From Schistosoma haematobium (taxonomy: Eukaryota > Platyhelminthes > Trematoda > Strigeidida > Schistosomatidae), in assembly GCF_000699445.3 (NCBI RefSeq), contig NC_067196.1, positions 87,708,364 through 87,772,363 on the forward strand: 64,000 bases of DNA. The letters are read 5' to 3'. Within the stretch, counting starts at the first letter, position 1. Each line of letters starts with the position of its first letter. The notes under the pieces are model-generated. The model made no database searches. It was not told where the DNA came from and saw only the letters and a list, made by a program, of their open reading frames with translations. Shown piece by piece: positions 11,601 to 25,400 of the stretch. The position numbers and the translations under genes were made by a program.

Positions 11601-14600
11601 GATTGGATAACTATAAAGATGATTTCGTTTTCACTAAAAACTATAAATACCTGACAGTTTTGTACTATAATCAACACTGTTTGGAATAACATTCCTTTCA
11701 CTTGTCTTCTGTCTTCTCATTTGCGACTTGAGAGAGTTCTAGCGTTCGAGAGCTCAAGTTATACGCTGCATATCAAGAATATAAGCTCTAGATATAAAAT
11801 TCAAATCTCAAAGTTAATATAATCCTTCTACTAAAGATCTTTAGAAATCTTTTCATCGATATTGAAATGAGAAAAAACCGCTAATTAAGTATCTGTAGCA
11901 TGTGCATTCAACTAACCACTTCAAAGCAGGATGAGATGTGTGTCCTGAATTCCACTGATAGCCACAATACAAATATGCTAAATCTCCGTACCTTACTAAT
12001 TAAATTGATAATCCACAGTTTTCTGACTCAGATGTCAAGTATGTTGTTCAATTGAACTTAACCGTTATCCAGCTGAATTTGACACTCATGATTAACAAAT
12101 TCCAATCAAAACTGGTAAACATTCAATACTTATTACCAACAACGGGATAACAGAAACCCTCATAAGTTTGCAAACCATTGTTTTCATGTATATTCTATAA
12201 AATGAGTACACACTCGCATAACCAACTTACCTTTCGGAATTACACCATTCGCCAAAAGCTCTCGAAACAAACCAATATCTATATCAATAGATGCGATTAC
12301 TCGGCGATCTAACACAAATCCATCGAAATGATTGGATACTTGGTTTCCATAAACATCGCGTTTCGGTATGGCAGATTTCTTATTAGACAACTCATCTATG
12401 TGAATTGGACACCTCATATATTCAATAACAAATGCCTTCAACTCCCAATTAAATCCAGACGTTGATAGTAAAGTACTGAAGAATGTGAAACTTGGTCTAA
12501 CGATTTGTGAGTGGACATTTTGTTCACGAGGTATACTGTTAGTCTCCAAATCAATGGAAGATAGTGGGGTTGTAGCAGCAATCTCAAATCCACGTAGGAG
12601 TTGTTTAACTGACTCTTTTGTTTGACAACCTCGAGCTAGGCAACCCCAAGTAATCTACATAACGAAAAGAATTCAACCATTAAGGAGCTTTTGTAAATTC
12701 GGACATTCGCTTTTCGTCCTCTCATTTTCGTAAACAACACCCCCTTCTCGAGAAGGCGGTGAGTAGGACTTCCCTGCCAGAGGCTAAATACGCGTGGCCG
12801 TGTGAGAGCATTTCGAGAGGGAGAGCGGACTATCCCCACTCTCGGCCGTACCAGGGCATTTGGGGGCGAAAGGAGGCGGTCTTCACGCGCCAACCGGGCT
12901 GTCAGATGGACACAATTCACAGGCGCTACCTCGCTACCGCACCACGCAGGGACTTTTGCCTGCTGGGTTTCCCCCCTGGGCCAGTCCACCCCTCCTTAGA
13001 CGACCTGGATAACCCACCCTCCGATAGGTCATCCATATCGGCGCCGTGCTTAGCGTGGACGCCCGATCAACATGAGCACCCATATGCTAGAACTCCCGGT
13101 CTCACGAAATCCCGCACCCTGGCCACCAAGTAGCTAGATTACAGGAGCACGTCACCACGCCCATCCGGCGCTTTAACCGGATTCCAAACCAATGGTGCAC
13201 AGGGGCTCCAGTATCCTGAAGGAACAAATGGCGTATGAACCAATCGTTGGTCACCGGCTTCCATGGGACTGCATCTCCTCACGATGCTCCACTGCCTTGT
13301 GGATCAGACCTTCAGGTCGAAGGCTCGGGGAGTGGCCCCCTAAGAAAACCACCTGCTTCGGTTTAGGCACCCGGGCAGTATCACAGCCCTCACACATATC
13401 AAATGAGATTTGTGTGGCGCATATGTATTTGGTGCCTCCTTGTGCCAATATCAATGTGTTAAAATAAAATAAATAAATAAATAAAATTTTGTAAATTCAG
13501 TCCATCATAAGCCACCCTATAATAACCAACTAGCTTTCTTTCAACCTACTCTTACGTCAGACAACATTATATTAGACCATGCATTGATTAAAGGCGATAC
13601 GATGCTAATTATACTAATGCATTTCTGATAAAACACTTGTAAAGCGATGACTCAGTGATTGAAGAAATAACCTTCTACTGATAGGACGCAGGTTCGAAGC
13701 CTGTACCACCACCCAATCCCGTTTGGTCACATCGCCGGTGTCATGAGTCTTAACACAAACAGTGTGTCTTCACGTGCAACTAAAATGTATCTTCACAAAC
13801 AAGCTACGAGATTACATTTGCGCCTTCTCGTCAAACTACAACCCACCACAATTTCCTACATTACAAATGATAAGATCAAAATAAAAAGCACAAATATACA
13901 CAAACAGGAAATAAAACAATGAACGACAAGCAAACCTACTTGGTCAGGAATTAACCCTTTACGAGTCATATCTGCTAATAAATGATTAGCATTCAAACCA
14001 GATGATGTTCTACGATGAATAAAAGAATTGTATAATGCAGTATCAGCAGTTAGTTTAAACTTTGAAAGTAAATTTAAAACTTCTGTTTCCCAAGTATCAA
14101 AAGCATCTTTTGTGTAACACTGATCAGATTTCACTGGTGGTGGCAACAAACTGACGATACAAGTGAAAAAACTAATATTCACTTTCAATTTGTAACGATT
14201 TTCAACAGTATCCAGGAGACCATACAATCCACCAACGAGAGCAAGACGTTGCCAAGGATACATACATTGGTCTTTTGGTCCACAAATCTAAAATTCGACA
14301 GTAAGAAACAGGAATTTTAAAATATTTATAAAAATTGTTCATTCAGAATTTTACTGAACTTAACTTAAACAATCTTGTGACAGAGGAATCACTTTAAAAC
14401 CAGAAGAACTTGAGTTTAATCAATAGTGAAGTAACTTACTCAGTTACTTACGCCTGTTACCCCTCGTGGAGGAGCATAGACCATCTATCAGAATTGTTCT
14501 TCGAACTCTGTCCTGGGCAATCCTTTCCAGCTGTTACTAATTCCTATTCGTTCTCTCGAGGTGTGCTTCACATTACCAGCACAGTGTGTTCTTTAGTCTT

Positions 14601-17600
14601 CCTATCTTCCTTTTCTTTTCAGTATTCCAAGTTGGCGCTTGCCTTGTGATGCAGTTTGATGAATTTTGCAATGTATTTCCTATCCACCTGCAGAGTCTTT
14701 TGTTAATTTCCTCTTCAGTTAGGAGCTGGTTTGTTCTCTACCACAGAGGGCTGTTGATGACAGTATCCGTTCAAACGGACCTGTTTCGAATTCCGTATGT
14801 TCTTCAACTGTAGGAATGCCGTCCTTGATTTGCCAATCCTTGCCTTCAAGTCTATGTCAGATTGTCCTTGCTCTTCGATGACGCTTCCCAGGCATGTAAA
14901 ATTCTCCACCTGTTCCAGAGTTTCTCCATCAAGTGTGATTTAGCTAGTATTGTCCGAGTTGTATTTGAGGATGTTGCCTTTTCCCTTGTGTATTTTGAGG
15001 CCTACTGATGCCGAGGTTTTGATACACTCTGTGTGTCTTCACTCGCATTTGTTGATGTGTATGGGATAGAAAAGCTAGGTCATCTGTGAAGTTCAAGTCG
15101 TCTAGCTGCATTCAAGCCGTCCATTTTATTCCGTGCTTCCTCTGAAACGTGAAGGTCTTCATAGTCCAGTTGAACAACAGAAGAGGTAGAAAGAGCGAGA
15201 TTAAGCAGCATTGTCCGACTCCTGTCCTCACTTAGAATGAGTCTATCAACTTTAATTCATGCACCACTTTGCAGTGTGGTCCGTCGTATGAATTCCGTAT
15301 GATATTGACGATCTTAGGTACACCTTAGTGTTGAAGAAAATCACGAGTATTCACTGTTCAAGGACAACAGAAAAAAAGAGTGTTTGTAATGCGACAACAC
15401 AAAACCGTAGTTTTTATAAATCTTCATTTTAAACATCTACTGTGTTTCGAAATCCCTTCTATTTGTTTTTTTGTTTATTTAAACAGATGAAATTGGTACA
15501 TAGGGGCATCACAACATATATACGCACACAAAGTGTGTTGGTTCTAGAATACTCTCCGGTTGCCTTAATTGAAGCAGATGTATACAAACCATCTGGTTGG
15601 GATTCACACCATTGCTGAGACCAGTAACAGGACTAACAATCGATCACAATGGTGCAGAAGAATTCACTTTGTATTTTACTTAACAGTTCCAGTGTTCCTT
15701 CATATGTACGTTTCCATTGTCTTTCCAAACCACATTCACAATATTCAGTCTGTCTCATTGTCATTATTGCTACAGTATTTCGGCAACCTTGCTACTCATC
15801 TAATTAGTATCATCTCGTCCTGTTGATACGGTATGCTAATCCGGGCTACATTACCGTTGTAACATTCTTTATGTTAATTATATCAGACTTGAGTGGTGGA
15901 CTAATGGTTGAGGCGTGAGACAATCGACCACTAAGTCTTATATTCGAACACCGCTCCATCTACTTCGCTTCGAACGTCCAGATGTGGCACAAACACAAGA
16001 AACTGGTGAATGAATCTTCTGATTGAGCGCTTGATTTGGTTTCCTATGCTCTTATAATAACCCACAGGCTAAATCTAAATGGCAACTTGAACACGAAAGG
16101 GCGAGAAATACGGAAAAAATGCTTTACTCCAAGGTTAATTTATGTACAGAAGATCTAGGATATTTATAACATTTTAGATGGTTTTGAACTTCTAGAATGT
16201 TCCAGAACCCTTCTACATGCAGTAGCAGGATAGGCAATCATCCTGTCGGAAATGTGACTTTTCACCTTCCAGATGTTTCTGAGAAACTCCAATTGAATGC
16301 CGACTGTATAAGATGTTTCTCAACGTTTTCGGGTTCCCACTAGGATTTTTTCGAGGAACCTTCTGGGTCTCTCCAACACCTTCCCCCTTTCAAAAAATTA
16401 AACTTTCTCTTCGCGCCTACTTGCAGCTTGATGACTGCTTTCCTCAGGTGTTCTGACTTTCTTGGTGTCCAGCGACTATGAGTGTCCATTTATCTACCAT
16501 ATTCAACGTCCTTTTTTCTATGTGGATTCGGTTGGTATCTAATCCATATTCCAAAAGTCCCATGCACTTTGTACAAAACATTTCTTATTCTCTTTTCAAT
16601 GACTCCCGGTTAGGGGCGGCCAAACCAAAACGTGACATCAGTGCTTGAAGACACTAACTTCTAGTCTGAGCCATGTTGGTAGATGCAGACTACTTGGTTG
16701 GGGTCCGCGTGACTATCGTAACCAATGGTTGGAGACTGTGGGTGACATGGCTCAGAATCGATCACAATGGCGTCGGTGTATACACTCTTTGTCTTCCCCT
16801 GAACTATGAGATTAAAATCGCTTCATATCTTTCTTTCTACGAACCAATTCTTTCTTCTTGTACTATATCTCCATATGCAATCTTTCTCTTACATATTACT
16901 ACCTTTGACCTAACCACTGCTATGAATCCGGTGTTCATCTTGTTGTGCTGATGCGGTATGGTAACCTGGACCGATGCACATATGTGTCTGGTCCTACGTT
17001 GTAGCTGACTGACTGACTGACTCCCGGTTCCAAACGATTTTTTCAAAGGAATGATTTTGTGACTACTTTATCACCCTAGTTAAAACTTCGGATACTCTGA
17101 TATTGTCTGCGTCCATCCACTGGTCTAGGTGGCAATATGGCGCCGGACATAGTTCGAATTTTTATGAACATAGCTTCAGCAGGGGACTTTCAAACTGGGA
17201 TAATAGGGTTGTGTGTAGTTCTATAAGCCGTTAAAAATTTTGTAATTACCTGGCTTGTCTCCTTGTCTCCCCGTTTCAGTAATGCTCTGTTAAATGTGTC
17301 AACGAAGCGTTCTGCCTGTATATGTGACTGAGGGTGATAGGGTGGGAGGCGTATATCTGTACTTCCATTAATGCTGCAGAAGTGCTTGAATGATTCTAAA
17401 GTGAATTGTGAACCGTTGTCGGTCACCAAAGTCTCCAGAACGTCGAAACAGCTAAACAATTCAGATTACTTGTTGATTGTTTCACTGGCTGTGAGGCTTG
17501 CCATAGCAAAGATTTGTGGCCATTTTGTGAGTGCATCCACTATGACTAAAAACGTTGTTCCTGGTACTAAGCCGGCAAAATCTGCATGTAGCCTCTCCCA

Positions 17601-19399
17601 GGGACTATTAGGTTTCGTTCAATGTTGTGGTTTACATTTCTCTAGACTTTTGGCTGCTTGCAACATCTAGTTTCGATATATTGGTCCATTTTATGCCAGT
17701 AAGCATAGCTTCGAGACAACGATTTCATTTTATTGATGCCGAGATGGCCTCTGTGGAATTGTTTCAAAACCTTGTGGCGCAATGTTTTCGGAACAAGACC
17801 TCTGTCATCGAACATGATAAATGAAACGAAAATCAAATATCAGTCCCACCAGCGAAAATATTGTAGAAGTCCTCATTGAAAATGACGGTTCGGCCACTTG
17901 GTGAGAAGATAACTCCTAACTTCTCTTAAAGCTCCATAATAACTAACTAGTCCCAAAAAGGATCGTAGGGTGTGGACGTCCGTCAGTCTAGGCATAGCTT
18001 TCACTGCCTGAGCATTCTCTAGGTTTGATATTCTGACATCTTTACCGATTATAAACCCGAGGTAACGTACCTTTTGCATGCTGAAGTTACATTTTTCTGC
18101 ACGGAGCCGGAGTCCATATTCGGCTGTACGCGACAGAACCTGGTCGAGCTTCTTTTCTGAGTACTTTCTATCTACTGCCATAATTATTATTTATTTATTT
18201 ATTTGAACACATAAATATTGGTTCAAAGAGGCACCGAATAAATATGCACCACACAAGTCTCGTGATTTGTGTGTGGGCTGTGATACTACCCGAGTGCACA
18301 GACTGAAGCAGGTAGTTTTCGCAGAGGACCACACCCCAAGCCTTTGGCCTGAAGGTCTAATTCACAACAGTGTAGCAACATCAGGAGATGCAGTCCTATA
18401 GTAACCGGTGACCAACAATTGGTTCATACGCCATTTGTTCCTTCAGGATACTGGAGCCCATATGCACCATTGGTTCGGAATCAGTGTTCTCCAACTCCTC
18501 TAGGTGGACCCTTAGTGTCCACCAACCCGGCTAGAGCGTCGGACATTCGTTTTTCATCCTCTCAATTTCATAAACAACACCCTCGCTGCGAGAAGGCAGT
18601 AAGTAGGACTTCCATGTCAGTGGCTGTATACGCTTGGCCATGTAAGAGAATTTAGAGGGGAAGAGCGGACTCTTCTCACATTCGGCCGTGCCAGGGAATT
18701 TGGGGATAATTATGTCATCCAGATAAGCTGCATCACCTGGAACATCCTGTAGCATAGTATCTATTACTTGCTAAAATATGGATGGGGCTGTCTTGACTCC
18801 CAAATGTAGTCGATTATATCGTAATAAGCATTTTCCGGTTTCACAATGACCTTCTTTGTGCCCTTTTTCAGAATTTGTAGTACAACAATGAGTTTTGAAC
18901 GGACTATCTGAATTTTTCGCTGATGCAAATATGATCGACTTGGTTCTCCGTGGTGTGGTCCGATGAGACCCATGTAGCTTCTTGTATGTGCTTGTGGGGG
19001 TAATATAGTGCCACCTATAACCATTTTGTTGATCTCACATAAATTTGAAAATCTCTCGCCATTTCCGTCCCTTTCTCCCAGTCTATGTCGTCCCATGATA
19101 TCTTCATATCCGATGTTGTCCATCCCAACTTTGGCGTTTAAATCTTATATCAGGATGGTTTGGTTCTTTCCTGAGCACTTCGCCATGATCGGTTGCAGCT
19201 TCTCATAGAATTGATCTTTATCATCGTCATTACTATCATTGGTGGGTGCTTTGTGGCCCCACATCTGGCTCCAATTCGGTCGTATGAATGATTGTGGTTC
19301 AAATATACATCCTGACTATTCTTGTATATCTTAATCGACTAAAATCGCGTTAGTAGATAACGGGATTAAAAACGATAAATACAAGAATGGATTTTCGAA

Positions 19400-19449
<50 letters not shown>

Positions 19450-22400
19450 TTTGAAATCTATCAAGTCAGGATTTCAATTCTGGCACATATATCCCATGCT
19501 CTACAATCATCATGACTGACTGACTATCAATCTGTCTAACCACTTTCGATACAGTCTATTTTCACAAGTATCTCCTTCCTTCACATTTCCAACTTCAACA
19601 ATCACAAATCACAATAAATATATCCCCCTACTCAACCAATCATATCATTCATCAAAAATAACTTAAACGGATTCTGATATTCTACAATTCAAAGACTTTC
19701 TAATCTGTACACAAAAGTTTTATGGAAATTCAACGTACTACTATTGGTTTATCAGTAGGCAAAAGAAGATTTATTGGGCTACGAAGTGCTAACATTGTAT
19801 CATTCCAATCAAGCTGAAGGGATTCCGGCGCTTCGTCAATCATTGATTCACTACTGGTCGACTTTAATTCAACGGTAGACGTGCTGCTTAATAATGAAGA
19901 TTTTGTAGCTTGTGCAATCATCATTGACGCCAATTCACGTGATGTACAGGAAGGATGTATTAGATTTACAGAACTGGATGAGTCGCCAGAAGAAGGTTTA
20001 AATATATCTTGAAATGACTTATAACGAGTATTATTCACAAAAACTATTTCACAATTATTATTTGCATCCAAACAGTCATTTTGCAATCCCATTATTCTGG
20101 CTAGTAAAGTGAAATGATGCGGAGCAACATCATTATTTGACAATGGAACTAAATCATGCCATAAAGATAAAGCTAGTTGGAATGGGCTAACACGATTGAA
20201 AACATCGTTTGAGTTCGCTGATTGTTTCGATAAACCCATACGTCGATGACACGATTCGAGATTTCTCTTCGCACTAGCTGGTTCAATAGCCGAGAGTACA
20301 GATGATATTGTGAAAGAATCGGCAAACAACAATTTATTTTTACATCCAATTGATTTTCGAGAAAAACGATCAATATTTTCAGTTTCCAACATCATATCCA
20401 AGGCACGCAGACAACCATGAATATCACCAGCTGAAATGGAATTCGAACAATGAACAATATAAATAGTTGAATATGCATTCAGCATCAGTTATCATAAAAA
20501 ATGTTAACATTTGTTATCCGTTCACCACAAAAATTTAAACATTCATGATGATACCATATGCTGACAAACAAAGTGGAATGGCTCAAGAGCACTACTTTTG
20601 GATTCACTGACTTTCCTTCTTTTATATCTTGGTATTTGGGGTTCGGAACGGGCAAACGATACTTGAGGAATTGGGAATGATTGATTCGCTCTAATACGAC
20701 CGGTTCTATTTCGTAAATTGGTAACGGCAACTAACACACAACACTTCAGCACCTGGCCCCCAACACAAAGAGAAGATGAATTGTGAGAAAACGTGATATC
20801 TGAAGTTGAAAATCCAGAACAAAACGAATGCCACAACTCCCTAGATAATACGCTAACGGGAACATGACCTTCAAGCACACAGAAATTCAGTAAACTAAAG
20901 CACCGGCAACCAGTCAGTTACAAAGAAGCAAAGGTCATGTGGAAAATTTAGTCAGCAAAATATCACTGGCAGTTACAGTCCCCAGTATTGTTAACAGAAC
21001 TTCAATAGCCTTGTGGTTGTTTCACCACCTACACCTCAAAGTCCATACATTACATTTAAAAGATTAGTATAAAGAAGACAAGGAAGAAACAAGCACATAT
21101 CGAAAATAGCTTACAAAACTAAAATGCAGCTTACGACCATGATAAAGTAACAGATTGGAAGTATCGCTTCAGAACACAGAGAACAACAATGAACTGAGAA
21201 ATTCCAAACGTCTGGACTATACACACATATTTTACCCAGGTTCTTTTGGAACCAGTTCGTTCGACAACTAGGTTTATCAGAAACAATCATCAGTCACGTC
21301 CAGGATGGTTTGATATTGAATGACCAAATCGCTCACCCAATGGGGATACATACTCCCTGAGCATCTACTCTAGTTTCAGTCCCTAGAATAACACCCTCAG
21401 AACACACAGTGTGACCACGTCAAGACATGGTCCACAACACCAACTGCAGGATAACACCAGTCAAGTGTTAATCAGTTTAAGCAATCAACACTTTTAGTTC
21501 CCAAGACAGAAAGTTAATGGTTCAGTTGTGATCAGTATGTGCCATACTCTAAGTGTAAGAGATGATTATACTACCTGGTTCCCGAGACCGGAGTAGGTGG
21601 GAAGGGGATCAAACATGGAACTTAATGGCAGAAATTTCAACACACTTCAAATTAGGTTAGTTAACTTCACACTTTATCCAACTTCAATGTTGATATTTCT
21701 ATATCACATTTAACTCAAACAAAAATAAACTACATACCTTTGGCAAGAGCCAAAATAAGTGTATTGTATGTAAATTGATTCATTGGGATATTTTTTTCCA
21801 TTAAACGACGCCAGAAAAGATACACTTTATGAAGCGCAGGTCCACCAAAGTTATCTGGTGACATGTCTGGAGCCAATGCTTTCTGAAGAGCCAGCCTATG
21901 TAATAAAAATAATAAATAGACACAGTTGTAGGGGAATTGAATAATTCATTTCTTGTCTCATGTCCAGTTAATGTTAATAAAGAAAGCTCAAGGAAGTAAA
22001 ATCTTATTTGACACCAATATAAAAATAAAAATCTGGACGGCATTGTGACGGTGATAGAAGTTCAAATAATTGACTTTATCACAGTCAAGATGTGAAATTG
22101 TAAACCATGTATATAAAATAAAAGACACAATATATTGGATATTTTAAACAAAATAAATCAAGAAATATCTCCAAGCACAAAGAGAGAGTTTTACACCATT
22201 TCCTCAATATGAATACAACTAATTGTTAGTCATTATCTATAATTTCTCGAAATATTTTCTAGAAACCGCAAAACCAAACAACACTGATATCGAACAAAAC
22301 ATTCAGAAAGACATTAACCCAAAACTCATATATAAAGAGCAACTGTGGTGTTTAGCAGCTATGATTCACATAATCGCTGAAAGTAAACTTCACAACAGGT

Positions 22401-25400
22401 TAATGGGCATAGTGTCCGAGTGCAGCTCGACAATGCTTGAAATTTCATACTTACTAGGATGGGAAAAACATCCTAAAATCATTGGGGAATGAAACGCTGT
22501 CGAAAACCGGTTGCAAAGTTCATGGTAGATCCCAACAAACATCCATATTCATACATCGTTTTCAAATATAGGTGTCAGGAGTCACCATAACCACTAGGAA
22601 AATTCTCTAAAGCTAAGAGTCTACGAGTCCCGATAACTACTACGTCGAAACAGTTCACTCGGAATATTAACAATCAACCACACAATAAACACCAAATGTT
22701 TCCCAGGAATACTATTTAAAATATCTTGTTTGTTCTTCATGTTCACAATCTCTATTTTTAAATTTCTTCAACAAGTCTACCGTTCACATTCATCGCAAAC
22801 GAATGTCGCTTTTCCTTCGTGACTTAATTACTTTACATTTCAGTGTAATTTGTCTTATATTTTCTAAGGTCACTACATACAAACGAGTTGTGTAGTAATA
22901 TCAACTCCTATACAAATAGTAAACTCTCTCTTGTAAAAGACCAATTTCATTCATCTTATTACCTACGTGCGTTATTAACAGATGAAGCATTATAAATAAA
23001 TAATATATTTGTGATATCCCAATGAGTAGAAAAATTACATTTACTGACGTTTCGTGACTTAGTGTAAACCACTTCTTCAGAGAATTAAAAAGTGGCTTAC
23101 ACTAAGTCACGAAACGTCAGAAAACCTCATTTTTCTACTCATTGAGATATTACAAATATATTATTTATTTATAACAATCTACCCAATGCTCAATTTATTC
23201 GAAATTATCAAATCAAACCTTGATAATGATACCTACAGATGAAGCAATGTTGTTGTCACTCATAAATAAGTGTTGCATCCCAGTTTATCATCAGACCAAA
23301 TCAAACTACAACAAGTTCCCTTTTAACTTTACTTAATTAACTGCCTCATCTCTTGGAACGTGGAGGTTCAGTTCAGTAAAGCACAAATAAGTGAACAGAA
23401 AAACTAATATAAGGCAAATCAACGAGTAGTAAATGTATACATAGTTGGATTTGAATCGACAACTGCATCTCTGTGCTAATGTGGTATGGCAACTCGAACT
23501 GATGTACGTACGTACGAAGTTCTACGTTGTTACTGATTGACATAGTTGGACTGAGTCGTTATTTCTTCAACGAAAAAGGCATTTATACATCATTATGATT
23601 CCCATGCAAAATACAACTTACATTTTACGGTGTAATAACAATGAATGGTTCTCAGTACGATTTACAACAGGTGGCATAAAAGTTCTATTCTTTCGAAACC
23701 ATGTTGCAATATCCTCAGCGCAAGCGCTAAACAATAAATTCATCATAATTCAATAAATCACATATGTCGATGTGTCAGCAAATAGAAACTAAAACATATA
23801 GGATACACTATTTACTAATTTAGTAAAATCTATAGTAAATGAATTTTAAAAAACGCTGAGACTCAAATTTCCTATACTCAGAACATTATTTGGTCACGTA
23901 AGTTATAAGTGTAAGAAAATACTATTGTCTGTTAGAGAGGACGATAACCTACCTCAAAAATCACTCACGAAGTACATATTTATGCACTCAGTTTCGAGCC
24001 ATACTGTTTGTATGAAACCTGGTCACAGTAAACATGTACCCAAAGACAAGTAATTGAGGTGAGTGTTGGAACCTGCTCCAATTACACGGACTATATATAA
24101 TCAATAGTAAGCATTTCTACAACCGACCAATGTTCATCAGTAATTTTAAGGATAATTTATCTCATCTGACCAACTCCATGTGGGTTTATCAATTTATCTG
24201 TTCATGTGGAACCAGGTAATATAGGTCGTTCAATGCTTACTTTATCCCAAAGAATTCAAGAAGATTACTCGGCTTGGCTATAAAGAGGAGGAAACGGGTC
24301 AACAAGAAGCTCAATAATCGAACACCATGTGAACACAGGTCACTCAATCAAAGTGGACTCTGCATTTAAAGTCATATATACAAGGTAAGTAGAAGGCTTC
24401 TAAAGACAGTTACATTGCATCTTATTAACATTGCCGAAGCAATAGCTGGAAAAACCAGAATTATGCGGTCCAACAGAAATTGGTACAACCTCTTCTTCTA
24501 CCATGGTCTTAATGTCTCACAATTTTATTTCTTCTTCATACGTTTTTCCCTTCACCGCCATCTGATTCCCTTTCTATTTTCTCTATATACCTTTTACCCC
24601 CAGCTGATTTATTTCTGTTTCATCCTGACTACATTTTATCTTATCATGCTGAACCTCCTTTTCCCAATTATAACTTCTCTATTTATCTTTATAATGAATA
24701 TTCAAAGCTTTAACAATAAAACCACAAAACTCTGCTCATAATAATCATCATATGCTCAAGAGTTATTTCCTGGAGTTCTAGTGAGAAGCAGTGACCAGTG
24801 GAGTTCAACCAGGTCTGTTGTGAGATAGTAACTCATTGAAGACAATGGTGAATGTGTCGGTCAATCTCGTGGATTGGGTGAAGTTAGACATTAGCACTGT
24901 TGGATGCAGGCTCAGTGGTCTAGAGGTTAAGTGTTCGCGCGCGAGACCGATGGATCGTGGGTTCGAATCTCGAGAGACGGCATCGTCGATGCGTACTACT
25001 GAGAAATCCCACAATAAGGCGAAATGGCCGTCCAGTGCTTTCAGGTTTTCCATGGTAGTCGAGCTTCAATTGACTCATGAACTCAACTATTAAACTACTA
25101 AAATATCCACAAAACCCTTTTCTGATAAAAATAACGCTTCAATACTTGTGTTTATTCTACCTAACTGTTACCATATTTAACGAAATTTTATTATCGCCAT
25201 TATTGTAACTATTATCATCTTGAAAATTAAGTATATATATAAATGCATGCGCAGTTGTACAGCTGTGAAAATGAATTCACCAAAAAGAGAACTCTGCTGA
25301 GACAATCTTTCTTACTCAATGTTGAGGTGACACAACTTAAAATAAAACAATGAATAGATGCTAGTAAATCGAAAGATTTCAAGTAGTTACTAGTTTTCTT

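Larger units (their letters stand above)
17165..18850 (-). mobile_element. Gypsy/Ty3-type LTR retrotransposon pol fragment
   Basis: Minus-strand pieces in pol order: reverse transcriptase core near 18850-18714 ('[13 protein letters not shown]', 'YLDD'), RT continuation 18179-17873 ('[11 protein letters not shown]', '[10 protein letters not shown]', '[11 protein letters not shown]'), integrase zinc-binding region 17836-17642 ('[20 protein letters not shown]'), integrase core 17459-17190 ('VTDNGSQF', '[18 protein letters not shown]'). The RNase H part between RT and integrase is mostly missing. No LTR seen. A retroposon is nested at 18188-18705. Confidence 0.85.

Noticed and set aside
12759..13133. 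GC-rich overlapping frames suggesting a foreign gene
   Set aside because: They lie inside a retroposon family with several copies in the window; the composition is that of the element.
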